A stretch of 64,000 nt of DNA from UBA2031 sp037189985 (GTDB taxonomy: Bacteria; Pseudomonadota; Gammaproteobacteria; Pseudomonadales; Moraxellaceae): NCBI GenBank assembly GCA_037189985.1, contig JBBCJX010000029.1, positions 62,001-126,000 on the forward strand, written 5' to 3'. The notes below the pieces were generated by a model. It saw only the letters and a program-made list of their open reading frames with translations, did not search any database and had not been told where the DNA came from. The position numbers and the translations under genes are program-made. This document shows positions 45,532-54,192 of the stretch, one piece after another (the stretch's first letter is position 1; each line of letters opens with the position of its first letter).

Positions 45532-46743
45532 TCAGACTTTGCGCATCACCAGCGTGGCATTGGTGCCGCCGAAGCCGAAGCTGTTGGACATGATGGTCCG
45601 GAGGCCGGCATTGGCAATGGTCTGGCGGACGATGGGCAGGCCTTCGGCCTGCGGGTCCAGAGTTTCGATATTGGCGGAGCCGGCAATGAAGTCTTCTTCC
45701 AGCATGAGCAGGCAGTAGATGGCTTCCTGCACGCCGGCCGCACCCAGCGAGTGGCCGGAGATTGATTTGGTGGAGCTGATCTTCGGAGCCTTGTCGCCAA
45801 AGACTTCACGAATGGCCTTGAGTTCGGCGAGGTCGCCAACCGGCGTGGAGGTGCCGTGTGCGTTGATGTAGTCGATGGGGCTGTCCACGGTGGACATGGC
45901 AATCTTCATGCAGCGCGCAGCGCCTTCGCCACTGGGAGCGACCATGTCGTAACCGTCGGAGGTGGCACCGTAACCGACGACTTCGGCATAGATTTTCGCA
46001 CCACGCTTCACGGCATGCTCGTATTCCTCCAGCACCACCATGCCACCGCCGCCGGCAATCACGAAGCCATCGCGATTGGCGTCATAAGCGCGTGATGCCG
46101 TTGCCGGCGCAGAGTTGTATTTGCTGGACATTGCGCCCATGGCATCGAAAAGACAGGACAGGGTCCAGTGTTCTTCTTCGCCACCGCCGGCAAACATGAT
46201 GTCCTGCTTGCCGAGCTGTATCTGTTCGACTGCGCTGCCGATGCAATGTGCGCTGGTGGCACAGGCAGAGGAAATCGAATAGTTGATGCCCTTGATCTCG
46301 AATGCCGTGCACAGGCAGGCGGAGACCGTGCTGCTCATGGTGCGGGGCACCATGTAAGGGCCGATGCGCTTGATGCCCTTGCTGCGGGCAATGTCGGCGG
46401 AATCCACGACATTGGCGGTGGAGGCACCGCCACTGCCTGCAATCAGGCCGGTGCGGGGGTTGGAAACCAGTTCGGCCGGGAGCCCGGCGTCGGCAATCGC
46501 CTGCTGCAGGGAGATATGGGCATAGGAAGCGGCAGGGCCTTCAAAGCGCTTGTCCTTGCGGTCGATCAGGGCATCCAGATCGATGTCGGGTGTGCCGCTG
46601 ATCTGGCTGCGGAAGCCCATCTCTGCATAGACCACATTGGCGCGTATGCCGGAGCGCATGAGGCGCAGGCTTTCGCTGACACTGGCTTTGTCATTGCCCA
46701 GGCTGGAGACGATGCCCAGACCGGTGATTACGACGCGACGCAT
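45532..46743 (-). CDS. fabB: 3-oxoacyl-ACP synthase I (FabB)
   Basis: A 403-residue condensing enzyme for unsaturated fatty acid elongation. The catalytic Cys161 (SSACATSAH), His296 (NAHGTSTP), Lys326 and His331 (SISGHSLGA) match FabB with an offset of two from E. coli. It is encoded downstream of fabA with a 183-base structured gap, the fabA-fabB operon of Pseudomonas-type bacteria. Confidence 0.97.
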   Translation of the reverse strand: MRRVVITGLGIVSSLGNDKASVSESLRLMRSGIRANVVYAEMGFRSQISGTPDIDLDALIDRKDKRFEGPAASYAHISLQQAIADAGLPAELVSNPRTGLIAGSGGASTANVVDSADIARSKGIKRIGPYMVPRTMSSTVSACLCTAFEIKGINYSISSACATSAHCIGSAVEQIQLGKQDIMFAGGGEEEHWTLSCLFDAMGAMSSKYNSAPATASRAYDANRDGFVIAGGGGMVVLEEYEHAVKRGAKIYAEVVGYGATSDGYDMVAPSGEGAARCMKIAMSTVDSPIDYINAHGTSTPVGDLAELKAIREVFGDKAPKISSTKSISGHSLGAAGVQEAIYCLLMLEEDFIAGSANIETLDPQAEGLPIVRQTIANAGLRTIMSNSFGFGGTNATLVMRKV

Positions 46744-46810
46744 GACTCCATCCCCTCGGTAAATTGGTGGTGCAGAAAGGCATGGCCTTTCTCCCCTGCG
46801 TTATTGTCTG

Positions 46811-46915
46811 GCGGGCCGGGGTTTCTCCCCGGCCCCGCAAATCCGGTGCAGTTCCGGCTTGCGTTACCGGCATCTTCCGATGCCGTGAGTCTCCGGGCCT
46901 GCCTGTCTGGCCCGG
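46811..46915 (-). other. Three tandem hairpins between fabA and fabB
   Basis: Three inverted repeats stand in a row: 46811-46821 with 46827-46838 (one bulge), 46868-46874 with 46879-46885, and 46893-46899 with 46909-46915. None has a good T-tract on the minus strand. They may stabilise the fabA mRNA 3' end or tune fabB expression. Confidence 0.6.
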
Positions 46916-46926
46916 AAAGCAGTCGC

Positions 46927-47439
46927 CTAGAAATCGTCGGTGCTGGTGAACAGTCCGCAGCGCAGGTCCTGCGCGGAATAAATCTCGCGGCCATCCACGT
47001 ACATGGAGGCATCGGCGATGCCGACCACGAGCTTGCGCTCGACCACACGCTTGATATGCAGGTGGTAAGTGACTTTTTTGTGCTCGGGCAGCACCTGGCC
47101 GAAGAACTTGATTTCACCGGCACCCAAGGCACGGCCGCGGCCGGGGTTGCCGCGCCAGGCCAGCCAGAAACCCAGCAGTTGCCACATGGCATCCACACCC
47201 AGGCAGCCCGGCATGACCGGATCACTTTCAAAATGGCAGCCGAAGAACCAGAGGTCAGGGCGGATATCCAGTTCGGCAATGATTTCTCCCTTGCCGAAAG
47301 TGCCACCCTCATCGGTGATGTTCACCACGCGATCCATCATCAGCATGTTGGGAAGGGGGAGACGGGCATTGCCGGGGCCGAACATCTCGCCGTGGCCACA
47401 AGCCAGGAGATCGTCACGGCTGAAAGAGTGCTTGCGCAT
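46927..47439 (-). CDS. fabA: 3-hydroxydecanoyl-ACP dehydratase/isomerase FabA
   Basis: A 170-residue hot-dog-fold enzyme that introduces the cis double bond at the C10 stage. Catalytic His69 (GCHFESDPVMPG) and Asp83 (CLGVDAMWQ) are present. ATG 47439 gives the E. coli length (172); AAGGAC lies upstream. First gene of the fabA-fabB unit. Confidence 0.97.
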   Translation of the reverse strand: MRKHSFSRDDLLACGHGEMFGPGNARLPLPNMLMMDRVVNITDEGGTFGKGEIIAELDIRPDLWFFGCHFESDPVMPGCLGVDAMWQLLGFWLAWRGNPGRGRALGAGEIKFFGQVLPEHKKVTYHLHIKRVVERKLVVGIADASMYVDGREIYSAQDLRCGLFTSTDDF

Positions 47440-47520
47440 GAATTTGACAGTCCTTGAGTGGGTGAAACCCGTACCGTGCGGGCTCTGTGCAGCCGGCCTG
47501 CTTCGGCAAGGATTCAGCCA

Positions 47521-47537
47521 TCGCCGGTGACCGGCGA
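47521..47537. promoter_or_regulatory. Perfect 17-bp palindrome upstream of fabA, candidate operator
   Basis: TCGCCGGT and ACCGGCGA flank a single central base. The one-base centre argues for a protein-binding dyad rather than an RNA hairpin. It lies about 80 bases before fabA and just downstream of the candidate -10 box. Confidence 0.45.
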
Positions 47538-47546
47538 GGCGGGGGC

Positions 47547-47555
47547 ATTGTATCA
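47547..47555 (-). promoter_or_regulatory. Candidate extended -10 promoter for fabA
   Basis: On the minus strand TGATACAAT (47555-47547) fits the extended -10 pattern TG-n-TATAAT with one mismatch. No clear -35 is seen. Confidence 0.35.
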
Positions 47556-47765
47556 GGGCAATCCTGACGGCCCGGTTGCAGCCAAGCTGCAAATGTTTCC
47601 AAATGTTATGGTTTGGGCAGGCTCCCAGAGGCTAGTGACCGGCCGGCAAAAGGGCTGGAGTGTTACAAGCCTGTGGCTGGACATGAGAGGGTGCCTGCGT
47701 ATGATGGCGCCGGCTGTGCGGCGTGTCCGCTGGCAGCTCTTTTCCCTGATTTGCCGGAGTTGCTG

Positions 47766-49736
47766 ATGCTCGTCGAGCTTGGCCATTTTGCGCTGGTACT
47801 GGCCCTGGTCGTGGCTGTCGCGCAAACGCTTCTTCCTATATATGGCGTATGGGTTCGCCATCCGGCGGCCCAGTCAGTTGCCCGTAATGCCGCCTGGCTC
47901 CAGTTTTTCCTTCTGCTGTTTTCCTTTGCGGCCTTGACGGCCGGCTTCCTGCAGAACGACTTCACCATTGATTACGTGGCGCGACAGAGCAATACGCAGT
48001 TGCCGGTCTGGTACAAGATTTCGGCAGTCTGGGGCGGGCATGAAGGTTCGCTGCTGCTGTGGGCATTGGTGTTGGCTGGATGGTCAGCGGCGGTGGCACG
48101 GTTCAGCCGCAGCCTGCCGCAGGACATGACGGCAAAGGTGATTGCCATTATTGGTGCCGTGAGCGTTGCCTTCCTGCTTTTCATCCTGCTGACATCCAAT
48201 CCGTTTGATCGCCTGTTGCCGGACTTCCCACCCGATGGCAATGACCTCAATCCCCTGTTGCAGGATATCGGCCTCATCATTCACCCACCCATGCTTTACA
48301 TGGGCTATGTCGGTTTTGCCGTGCCCTTTGCCTTTGCCCTGGCCGGCCTCATGGGCGGGCGCCTGGACTCGGCTTGGGCGCGCTGGTCTCGTCCCTGGGC
48401 CTTGGCTGCCTGGGGATTTTTGACACTGGGAATTGCACTGGGTTCCTGGTGGGCCTATTACGAGTTGGGCTGGGGCGGCTGGTGGTTCTGGGACCCGGTG
48501 GAAAATGCCTCCTTCATGCCCTGGCTGGCGGGTACGGCACTGCTGCATTCGCTGGCCGTCACGGAAAAGCGTGGCGTCTTCAAGGCCTGGACAGTGCTCC
48601 TGGCCATCATTGCCTTTGCACTCAGCCTGCTCGGTACCTTCCTCGTGCGTTCCGGCGTGCTGACTTCGGTGCATGCCTTTGCCTCCGATCCTTCACGCGG
48701 CCTTTTCGTGCTGGGCATCCTCACCGTCGTGGTCGGTGGTTCCCTTGCACTGTTTGCGGCCCGTGCCGGTGCGCTTTCCAGCGAGTCACGCTATGAGCTG
48801 GTGTCGCGTGAAATGTTCCTGCTGGCCAACAACCTGCTGCTGCTGGTGGCGACGACAGTCGTGCTGCTGGGGACACTTTTCCCGCTGGTGGCCGATGCCT
48901 TTGACATCGGCAAGATTTCCGTGGGCCCTCCGTACTTCAATCTGCTCTTCACGCCCTTGACGCTGGTGCTCCTGCTTTTTCTGGGTGTCGGTCCGCAAGC
49001 CAACTGGAAGCGTCATGAGGCTGCTCGCCTGCTGCGTCCTTATGGTCTGATCCTGCTTTTGGGCGTGTTGCTGGGCGTTGTCGCGCCCTTGCTGTGGTTT
49101 GGCAGTACCTCCGTCATGGTGACGGTGTCCTGCACCTTGTCGTTTGCGGTGCTGATTGCCCTGCTGAGGGATGTCACCCTCAAGGTGCGCACGGCAAAAG
49201 CCGGCATATGGGCAGGGCTTCGGCGCCTGTCGCGCGGTTATGTGGGCATGCAACTGGCGCATCTGGGGCTGGTCATCATGGTCATTGGCGTTGCACTGAC
49301 ATCGCATTACAGCATCGAGCGTGACCTGCGCATGGCCCCCGGTGATCGTGTGCAGGAAGGCCCTTATACGTTTGTGTTTCGCGGTGTGGGTGAACGTACC
49401 GGTGCCAATTTTACGGCTCGACGAGGAGAGGTCGAGGTGCTGCGCAACGGCGAGTTCCTGCGTTTCCTTCATCCGGAAAAGCGCATCTACAATGTGCAGC
49501 GCAACACGATGACGGAGGCAGCGATTGATGCCGGCCTTTTCCGCGATCTCTACGTGGCGTTGGGTGAGCCGCTGGACGACTCGGCCGATGGCCAGGCTTG
49601 GGCTGTCCGCCTTTATTACAAGCCTTTTGTGCGCTGGTTGTGGCTGGGGCCGATTTTCATGGCGCTGGGGGCAGCGGTAGCTGCTAGTGACCGTCGTTAC
49701 CGCCTACGTCGCAAAGCTGAATCCAGCGGAGAGTAA
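47766..49736 (+). CDS. ccmF: Cytochrome c-type biogenesis heme lyase subunit CcmF
   Basis: A 656-residue polytopic membrane protein that ligates heme to apocytochrome c with CcmH. The tryptophan-rich WWD domain (GWGGWWFWDPVENASFMPW, about residues 235-253) and flanking conserved histidines are present. The ATG at 47766 has CGGAG six bases upstream; an earlier frame opening has no CcmF-like sequence. First gene of a ccmF-G-H-I unit. Confidence 0.96.
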   Translation: MLVELGHFALVLALVVAVAQTLLPIYGVWVRHPAAQSVARNAAWLQFFLLLFSFAALTAGFLQNDFTIDYVARQSNTQLPVWYKISAVWGGHEGSLLLWALVLAGWSAAVARFSRSLPQDMTAKVIAIIGAVSVAFLLFILLTSNPFDRLLPDFPPDGNDLNPLLQDIGLIIHPPMLYMGYVGFAVPFAFALAGLMGGRLDSAWARWSRPWALAAWGFLTLGIALGSWWAYYELGWGGWWFWDPVENASFMPWLAGTALLHSLAVTEKRGVFKAWTVLLAIIAFALSLLGTFLVRSGVLTSVHAFASDPSRGLFVLGILTVVVGGSLALFAARAGALSSESRYELVSREMFLLANNLLLLVATTVVLLGTLFPLVADAFDIGKISVGPPYFNLLFTPLTLVLLLFLGVGPQANWKRHEAARLLRPYGLILLLGVLLGVVAPLLWFGSTSVMVTVSCTLSFAVLIALLRDVTLKVRTAKAGIWAGLRRLSRGYVGMQLAHLGLVIMVIGVALTSHYSIERDLRMAPGDRVQEGPYTFVFRGVGERTGANFTARRGEVEVLRNGEFLRFLHPEKRIYNVQRNTMTEAAIDAGLFRDLYVALGEPLDDSADGQAWAVRLYYKPFVRWLWLGPIFMALGAAVAASDRRYRLRRKAESSGE

Positions 49737-49739
49737 GCA

Positions 49740-50315
49740 ATGAAAAAGCCATGGCGCATTGCCTTGTATGCTGCTCCACTGCTGGTTTTCATTGTGCTGG
49801 CCATTCTGCTTGGCAGCCGGCTGGGAACGGATCCCACAGAGCTGCCTTCGGCCCGCATCGGCAAACCCGTGCCGGAGTTCCACCTGACATCGCTTGCCGA
49901 CCCGCAACGCATGCTGGGTGTGGCTGACCTGAAAGGGCAGGTGACCGTACTGAATGTCTGGGCAACCTGGTGCGTGTCCTGTCTGGTCGAACATCCCGTA
50001 CTCATGCACATGAAGTCCCTTGGCGTGCCGATTGTGGGCGTGAACTACAAGGATTACCGCGAGGCCGCGCAGCAATACCTGTCCCTGCATGGCGACCCTT
50101 TCCTGTTCTCGGTGTTTGACGATAAAGGCGACCTGGGACTGGATCTTGGCGTGTACGGCGCTCCCGAAACCTATCTGCTGGATGCGGATGGCCATATTCG
50201 CTACCGATTTGTGGGAGTGCTTGATCCGCAGAACTGGCAGCGTGTGCTCAAGCCACGTTATGAAGCGCTGGTGGCTGGGCGTGATCTGCCAGCGGACAAG
50301 GAGATCGTGCCATGA
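49740..50315 (+). CDS. ccmG: Thiol:disulfide interchange protein CcmG (DsbE)
   Basis: A 191-residue membrane-anchored thioredoxin facing the periplasm. One N-terminal membrane helix (about 7-25) precedes the thioredoxin fold with active site WCVSC at 77-81 and the cis-Pro in GAPETYLL. It reduces the apocytochrome c CxxCH site. GGAGAG lies before the ATG; the end overlaps ccmH by four bases. Confidence 0.96.
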   Translation: MKKPWRIALYAAPLLVFIVLAILLGSRLGTDPTELPSARIGKPVPEFHLTSLADPQRMLGVADLKGQVTVLNVWATWCVSCLVEHPVLMHMKSLGVPIVGVNYKDYREAAQQYLSLHGDPFLFSVFDDKGDLGLDLGVYGAPETYLLDADGHIRYRFVGVLDPQNWQRVLKPRYEALVAGRDLPADKEIVP

Positions 50316-50767
50316 AGGGATTTTTTCTGGTGCTGATGCTGTTGTCGGCACCGGCCTGGTCGGCGATTGATGTCTACGAATTCGAGTCACCCCTGCAAGA
50401 GCAGCGCTACCGTTCCCTGATCGACGAATTGCGTTGCCCCAAATGTCAGAACCAGAATCTTTCCGGATCCGATGCCGAGGTTGCCAAGGATTTGCGCAAC
50501 CGTACCTGGCAGCTTTTACGCGATGGCCGTTCTGATGCCGAGATTCGTGCTTATCTCGTCGACCGCTACGGGGATTTCATCACCTACCGCCCGCCTTTGC
50601 GTGCGGGCACCGTGCTGCTCTGGTTCGGCCCGTTTCTTTTGCTGGTTGTCGTGGCTTTCATATTGTTGTGGCGAGTGCGTCGCAAACCAGCAGCACCGTT
50701 GCCGCTTTCCGAAGAGGAGCGCCGCCGTCTGGCGACGCTGCTTGATGATCCGAATTCCCAACCCTGA
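50312..50767 (+). CDS. ccmH: Cytochrome c-type biogenesis protein CcmH
   Basis: A 151-residue protein with a signal peptide (about 1-17), the redox motif LRCPKCQNQ (Cys42, Cys45), and a C-terminal membrane helix (about 102-124). It holds the apocytochrome c thiols for heme ligation. AAGGAG precedes the ATG. This is the short CcmH form, with the TPR domain carried by the next gene. Confidence 0.96.
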   Translation: MKGFFLVLMLLSAPAWSAIDVYEFESPLQEQRYRSLIDELRCPKCQNQNLSGSDAEVAKDLRNRTWQLLRDGRSDAEIRAYLVDRYGDFITYRPPLRAGTVLLWFGPFLLLVVVAFILLWRVRRKPAAPLPLSEEERRRLATLLDDPNSQP

Positions 50768-50776
50768 TTGCCTGTC

Positions 50777-52072
50777 ATGATGCTTTTCTGGTTCTTTGCC
50801 CTTCTGCTGGCCGCTCTCACGGCCTTGTTGCTGGCTTTACCTCTCTGGCGTAATGGCCGTGCGGATGAAACCAGCCTGCTCGACCTGAATCGTCGCGTTT
50901 TCCATGAGCGCTTGCAGGAACTCGAGAAAGACGAGGCAGAAGGGCGTATTGATGCGGAAACACTGGCTGAGCTGCGCACTGAGCTGCAACGCAATCTGCT
51001 GGCTCTGGATACTGCGCAAGCTGGTGTGGTAACCAATGCCCCCCGTTATCGTCTGGTCGGTTGGCTGGTTCTGTTGCTGGTGCCCTTTCTGGCCATTGTT
51101 CTTTATTACACCGTAGCCGCTCCCAAGGGGCTGCCCGAGTGGTGGCAGTTGCGTTCGGAAATGGGCCCCACGCTGGATCGCATGTTGCAGGGTGAGGTGC
51201 CCTCCGCTGATGAAAATCGTGACCGCACCTTGGGCGATTTCATTCGTGTCCTGCAGGACAGGCTACAGAAGCAGCCTGAGAACGCCGAAGGCTGGTTCAT
51301 GCTGGGCATGAGTTATGTTCAGCTCGACATGCCCCAGGCTGCCCAGATTGCCTTCGAGCATGCCTGGCGCAAGGAGCCTGCCGAGGCACGGTACAAGGTG
51401 GCGTATGCACAGGCCCGCATTTTCAGTAATGAAGGGCAACTGGATGAGCTTGGTCGCCGTCTTTTGCAGGAAGTGGTGGCACAGCAGCCAGAGCATGAAG
51501 GTGCACTGTTGTTGCTGGGTCTGGGGGCTTATCGCAGCGCAGATTACAGTACGGCGATTGCTGCACTGGAGCGTTTGCAGGCCTTGCGGCAGGCACGACA
51601 GGCATCGTCCGACTCCTCCATGGGAGGACAGATTGCGGAAACACTGGCATCGGCACGCGCCCGCCTCAGTCAGGCAATGGTATCCCGGCCTGAACCGGTT
51701 GCTGGCGACAAGTCGGTTGCTGCTACAAAGTTGCGCGTGCGTATCGCGGTGGACCGCAGTCTTGCCGGCCGCTTTGCTCCGGATGATGTTGTCTATGTCT
51801 TTGCCCGCGCCTTGCAGGGCCCTCCCATGCCGGTGGCCGTGGTCAAGCGTCGGGCGGCGGACTTGCCCTTTACGGTAGAGCTGGATGACAGCAGCAGTGT
51901 CATGCCTACCCTCAAGCTTTCTGATGTTCCCGAGGTCGCCGTGACGGCCCGTATTTCCCGGCATGGAGGCCCGGAGGCACAGGCAGGTGACCTCGAAGCT
52001 GTCGCGGTTCCCGTGCGTATGAGCGGAAGCCTGCACAGCGTGGAGTTGCTGATTAGTAATGAGAGAAAGTAA
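50777..52072 (+). CDS. ccmI: Cytochrome c biogenesis protein CcmI (TPR)
   Basis: A 431-residue protein with two membrane helices (about 1-20 and 92-112), an N-terminal cytoplasmic leucine-rich segment between them, and a periplasmic TPR region (about 165-290) that chaperones apocytochrome c. A C-terminal beta-rich domain follows. ATGs at 50777 and 50780 and TTG 50768 are possible starts. Last gene of the ccm unit. Confidence 0.92.
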   Translation: MMLFWFFALLLAALTALLLALPLWRNGRADETSLLDLNRRVFHERLQELEKDEAEGRIDAETLAELRTELQRNLLALDTAQAGVVTNAPRYRLVGWLVLLLVPFLAIVLYYTVAAPKGLPEWWQLRSEMGPTLDRMLQGEVPSADENRDRTLGDFIRVLQDRLQKQPENAEGWFMLGMSYVQLDMPQAAQIAFEHAWRKEPAEARYKVAYAQARIFSNEGQLDELGRRLLQEVVAQQPEHEGALLLLGLGAYRSADYSTAIAALERLQALRQARQASSDSSMGGQIAETLASARARLSQAMVSRPEPVAGDKSVAATKLRVRIAVDRSLAGRFAPDDVVYVFARALQGPPMPVAVVKRRAADLPFTVELDDSSSVMPTLKLSDVPEVAVTARISRHGGPEAQAGDLEAVAVPVRMSGSLHSVELLISNERK

Positions 52073-52119
52073 GTATTTGATTTAAATGAATTTTACTGGT
52101 TATTGCCGAATATCCCGGC

Positions 52120-52148
52120 TTGAGATTGGGGTAGGGCGCGTGTATCTT
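52120..52148 (+). promoter_or_regulatory. Candidate promoter for adk
   Basis: TTGAGA (52120-52125), a 17-base spacer and TATCTT (52143-52148) match consensus at 5/6 and 4/6. The resulting leader would be about 110 bases. Confidence 0.55.
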
Positions 52149-52264
52149 TGCGCCCTTCCTTGTTTTGCGTTGACATTCGAGCCCTTGCATCCATGAACTT
52201 GGGCCGTGTCCGCCATCCCGAATTCGCTTTTCAACTTTTCGATGATTCTGGAGTGACAACCACC

Positions 52265-52918
52265 ATGCGCATCATCCTCCTGGGAGCGCCCGGTGCCGGA
52301 AAAGGCACACAGGCACAGCTCATCATGCAGAAATACGGCATTCCCCAGATTTCCACCGGCGACATGCTGCGTGCTGCCGTCAAGGCCGGCACGGAACTCG
52401 GGCTTGCTGCCAAAAAGATCATGGATGCGGGTGGACTGGTTTCCGATGACATCATCATTGGCCTGGTCAAGGACCGCATTACCGAGCCGGATTGCAAGAA
52501 CGGTTTTCTCTTTGACGGTTTTCCGCGCACGATCCCCCAGGCAGAGGCAATGATCGAGGCGGGTGTCGATATTGATCATGTCATCGAAATCCATGTGGAT
52601 GACGCCGAGATCATCGAGCGTCTTTCCGGGCGCCGTGTGCATCCGGCCTCCGGTCGCGTCTATCACGTCAAGTACAACCCGCCCAAGGCGGCTGGCAAAG
52701 ACGATGTGACAGGCGATGATCTGGTACAGCGTGACGACGACAAGGAAGAAACCGTCAGGAAGCGCCTGGACATCTATCACACGCAGACCAAGCAACTGGT
52801 TGGCTTCTACCAGAAGCTCGCAACTGCCGGGCAGGGCCATGCGCCCAAGTATGCCCGCATTGAGGGTGTTGGCTCCGTCGATGCCATTGCAGCCAGCCTG
52901 TTTGCCATTCTGGGTTGA
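52265..52918 (+). CDS. adk: Adenylate kinase
   Basis: A 217-residue long-form adenylate kinase. The P-loop GAPGAGKGTQ starts at residue 7; STGDMLRA and DGFPRT are AMP-site motifs. The LID (GRRVHPASGRVYH and following) lacks the zinc cysteines, as in most Gram-negative forms. ATG 52265 starts directly at the P-loop strand; earlier in-frame starts add unrelated residues. Confidence 0.98.
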   Translation: MRIILLGAPGAGKGTQAQLIMQKYGIPQISTGDMLRAAVKAGTELGLAAKKIMDAGGLVSDDIIIGLVKDRITEPDCKNGFLFDGFPRTIPQAEAMIEAGVDIDHVIEIHVDDAEIIERLSGRRVHPASGRVYHVKYNPPKAAGKDDVTGDDLVQRDDDKEETVRKRLDIYHTQTKQLVGFYQKLATAGQGHAPKYARIEGVGSVDAIAASLFAILG

Positions 52919-52919
52919 T

Positions 52920-52958
52920 TTCTTCCTTCTATATATCAGCCATATATAAGAAGAAGGA
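52920..52958. repeat. Long AT-rich imperfect palindrome after adk
   Basis: A 16-pair stem with two single-base bulges surrounds a 5-base loop (52937-52941); its core is TATATAT/ATATATA. It stands between the adk stop and the terminator. Confidence 0.6.
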
Positions 52959-52971
52959 TTCCTGCCTTCCG

Positions 52972-53003
52972 GAACGCCGTGCCATGCACGGCGTTCTGCT
53001 TTT
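52972..53003 (+). terminator. Rho-independent terminator after adk
   Basis: A perfect 10-bp stem (52972-52981 with 52987-52996) and 5-base loop is followed by a short T-run. Confidence 0.75.
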
Positions 53004-53125
53004 CAGGCTACATCCGTTTTGAGATGGTCACAGGGTTATCAAAGACGCTCTTCCTGTCCTTTCCCTTCTTGGCGCCGGCTGAATTTGCTTAAATCGGGCA
53101 TCGCTGCATCCGCTATGAGGTTTTC

Positions 53126-54130
53126 ATGTCTGCATTGTCTCGCCCCCGTCTGGGGGTGGTGCTGGTCAATCTGGGTACACCGGATGCTGCGACGCCTTCT
53201 GCCGTACGCCGCTATCTCAGGGAGTTTCTTTCCGATTCGCGGGTAATCGAGCTGCCTCGCCCTTTGTGGTGGCTGATCCTGAATCTTTTTGTCCTTCCGT
53301 TCCGGCCGCGTCGTGTGGCGCATCTGTACCAGACAATATGGGAAGAAGATTCGCCCATGCGTCGTATCCTGCGTGAGCAGTGTGCCGGTCTTGCTGATGT
53401 GTTGCGTGCCTCCATGCCGGATGTTGATGTCCACGTTGTACCCGGCATGACCTATGGACAGCCATCACTGCCTGCTGCACTCGATTCCCTGTGCCAGTCC
53501 GGTGTGGAGAAGCTGGTGGTACTACCGCTCTTTCCCCAGTATTCGGCCACATCCACCGCCCCGGTCTACGATGCCGTACAGCGCTGGACGGCAACCCGGC
53601 GCAACCTCCCGGCATTGACCATCATCAAGGATTACTTCTCTCACCCTCTCTACATTGCGGCACTTGCAGCATCAATCAGGGCACATCAGCAGCTTCATGG
53701 CGTGTCTTCACGGCTGCTTCTTTCCTTTCATGGCATTCCGCAGCCCTATGCCGACAAGGGTGATCCCTATCCTGAACGTTGTCGCGAAACGGCACGATTG
53801 GTTGCCAAAGCTCTGGACTTGCCGGACGGCAGTTGGGCTTGCAGCTTCCAGTCACGTTTTGGTGCCCAGCCCTGGGTGCAGCCGTATACGGATGTGCTGC
53901 TGCAGGAGTGGGCAAGTTCCGGCGTGGATTCCGTTCAGGTCGTGTGCCCGGCCTTTGCGGCAGACTGCCTGGAAACCCTGGAAGAGATTGCATTGCAAAA
54001 CCGGGAAGGTTTCCTGGCGGCCGGTGGGAAAAGCTATCAGTACATACCGGCGCTGAATGCTCATCCGGATCATGTTGCACTGCTTGCCCGGTTGGTGACG
54101 CCCCATCTGGAGGCTCATCTGCAGAGCTGA
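53126..54130 (+). CDS. hemH: Ferrochelatase
   Basis: A 334-residue enzyme inserting Fe2+ into protoporphyrin IX, last step of heme synthesis. The metal-binding His202 lies in LSFHGIPQPYADKGDPY and the acidic partner in the CPAFAADCLETLEEI stretch. The N-terminal VVLVNLGTPD is typical. TGAGG precedes the ATG. Placed after the cytochrome c maturation genes, a fitting but separately terminated neighbour. Confidence 0.97.
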   Translation: MSALSRPRLGVVLVNLGTPDAATPSAVRRYLREFLSDSRVIELPRPLWWLILNLFVLPFRPRRVAHLYQTIWEEDSPMRRILREQCAGLADVLRASMPDVDVHVVPGMTYGQPSLPAALDSLCQSGVEKLVVLPLFPQYSATSTAPVYDAVQRWTATRRNLPALTIIKDYFSHPLYIAALAASIRAHQQLHGVSSRLLLSFHGIPQPYADKGDPYPERCRETARLVAKALDLPDGSWACSFQSRFGAQPWVQPYTDVLLQEWASSGVDSVQVVCPAFAADCLETLEEIALQNREGFLAAGGKSYQYIPALNAHPDHVALLARLVTPHLEAHLQS

Positions 54131-54158
54131 ACGTTCTGGATGTGTTTCTGTCGGTAAC

Positions 54159-54192
54159 AAAGGCGCAGTTCTTTCGAGGCTGCGCCTTTTTG
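54159..54192 (+). terminator. Rho-independent terminator after hemH
   Basis: An AAAGGCGCAG / CTGCGCCTTT stem with an 11-base loop is followed by T5. Confidence 0.88.

Larger units (their letters stand above)
47440..47765. other. fabA-ccmF divergent intergenic region
   Basis: A 326-base region between divergent genes with no convincing gene of its own. It holds a perfect 8-1-8 palindrome (47521-47537) and a candidate extended -10 for fabA. Nothing resembling ccmABCDE is present. Confidence 0.7.

Noticed and set aside
46168..47457. A 429-residue plus-strand frame
   Set aside because: Antisense to fabB and fabA; low-complexity Ala/Gly composition mirrors the real coding strand.
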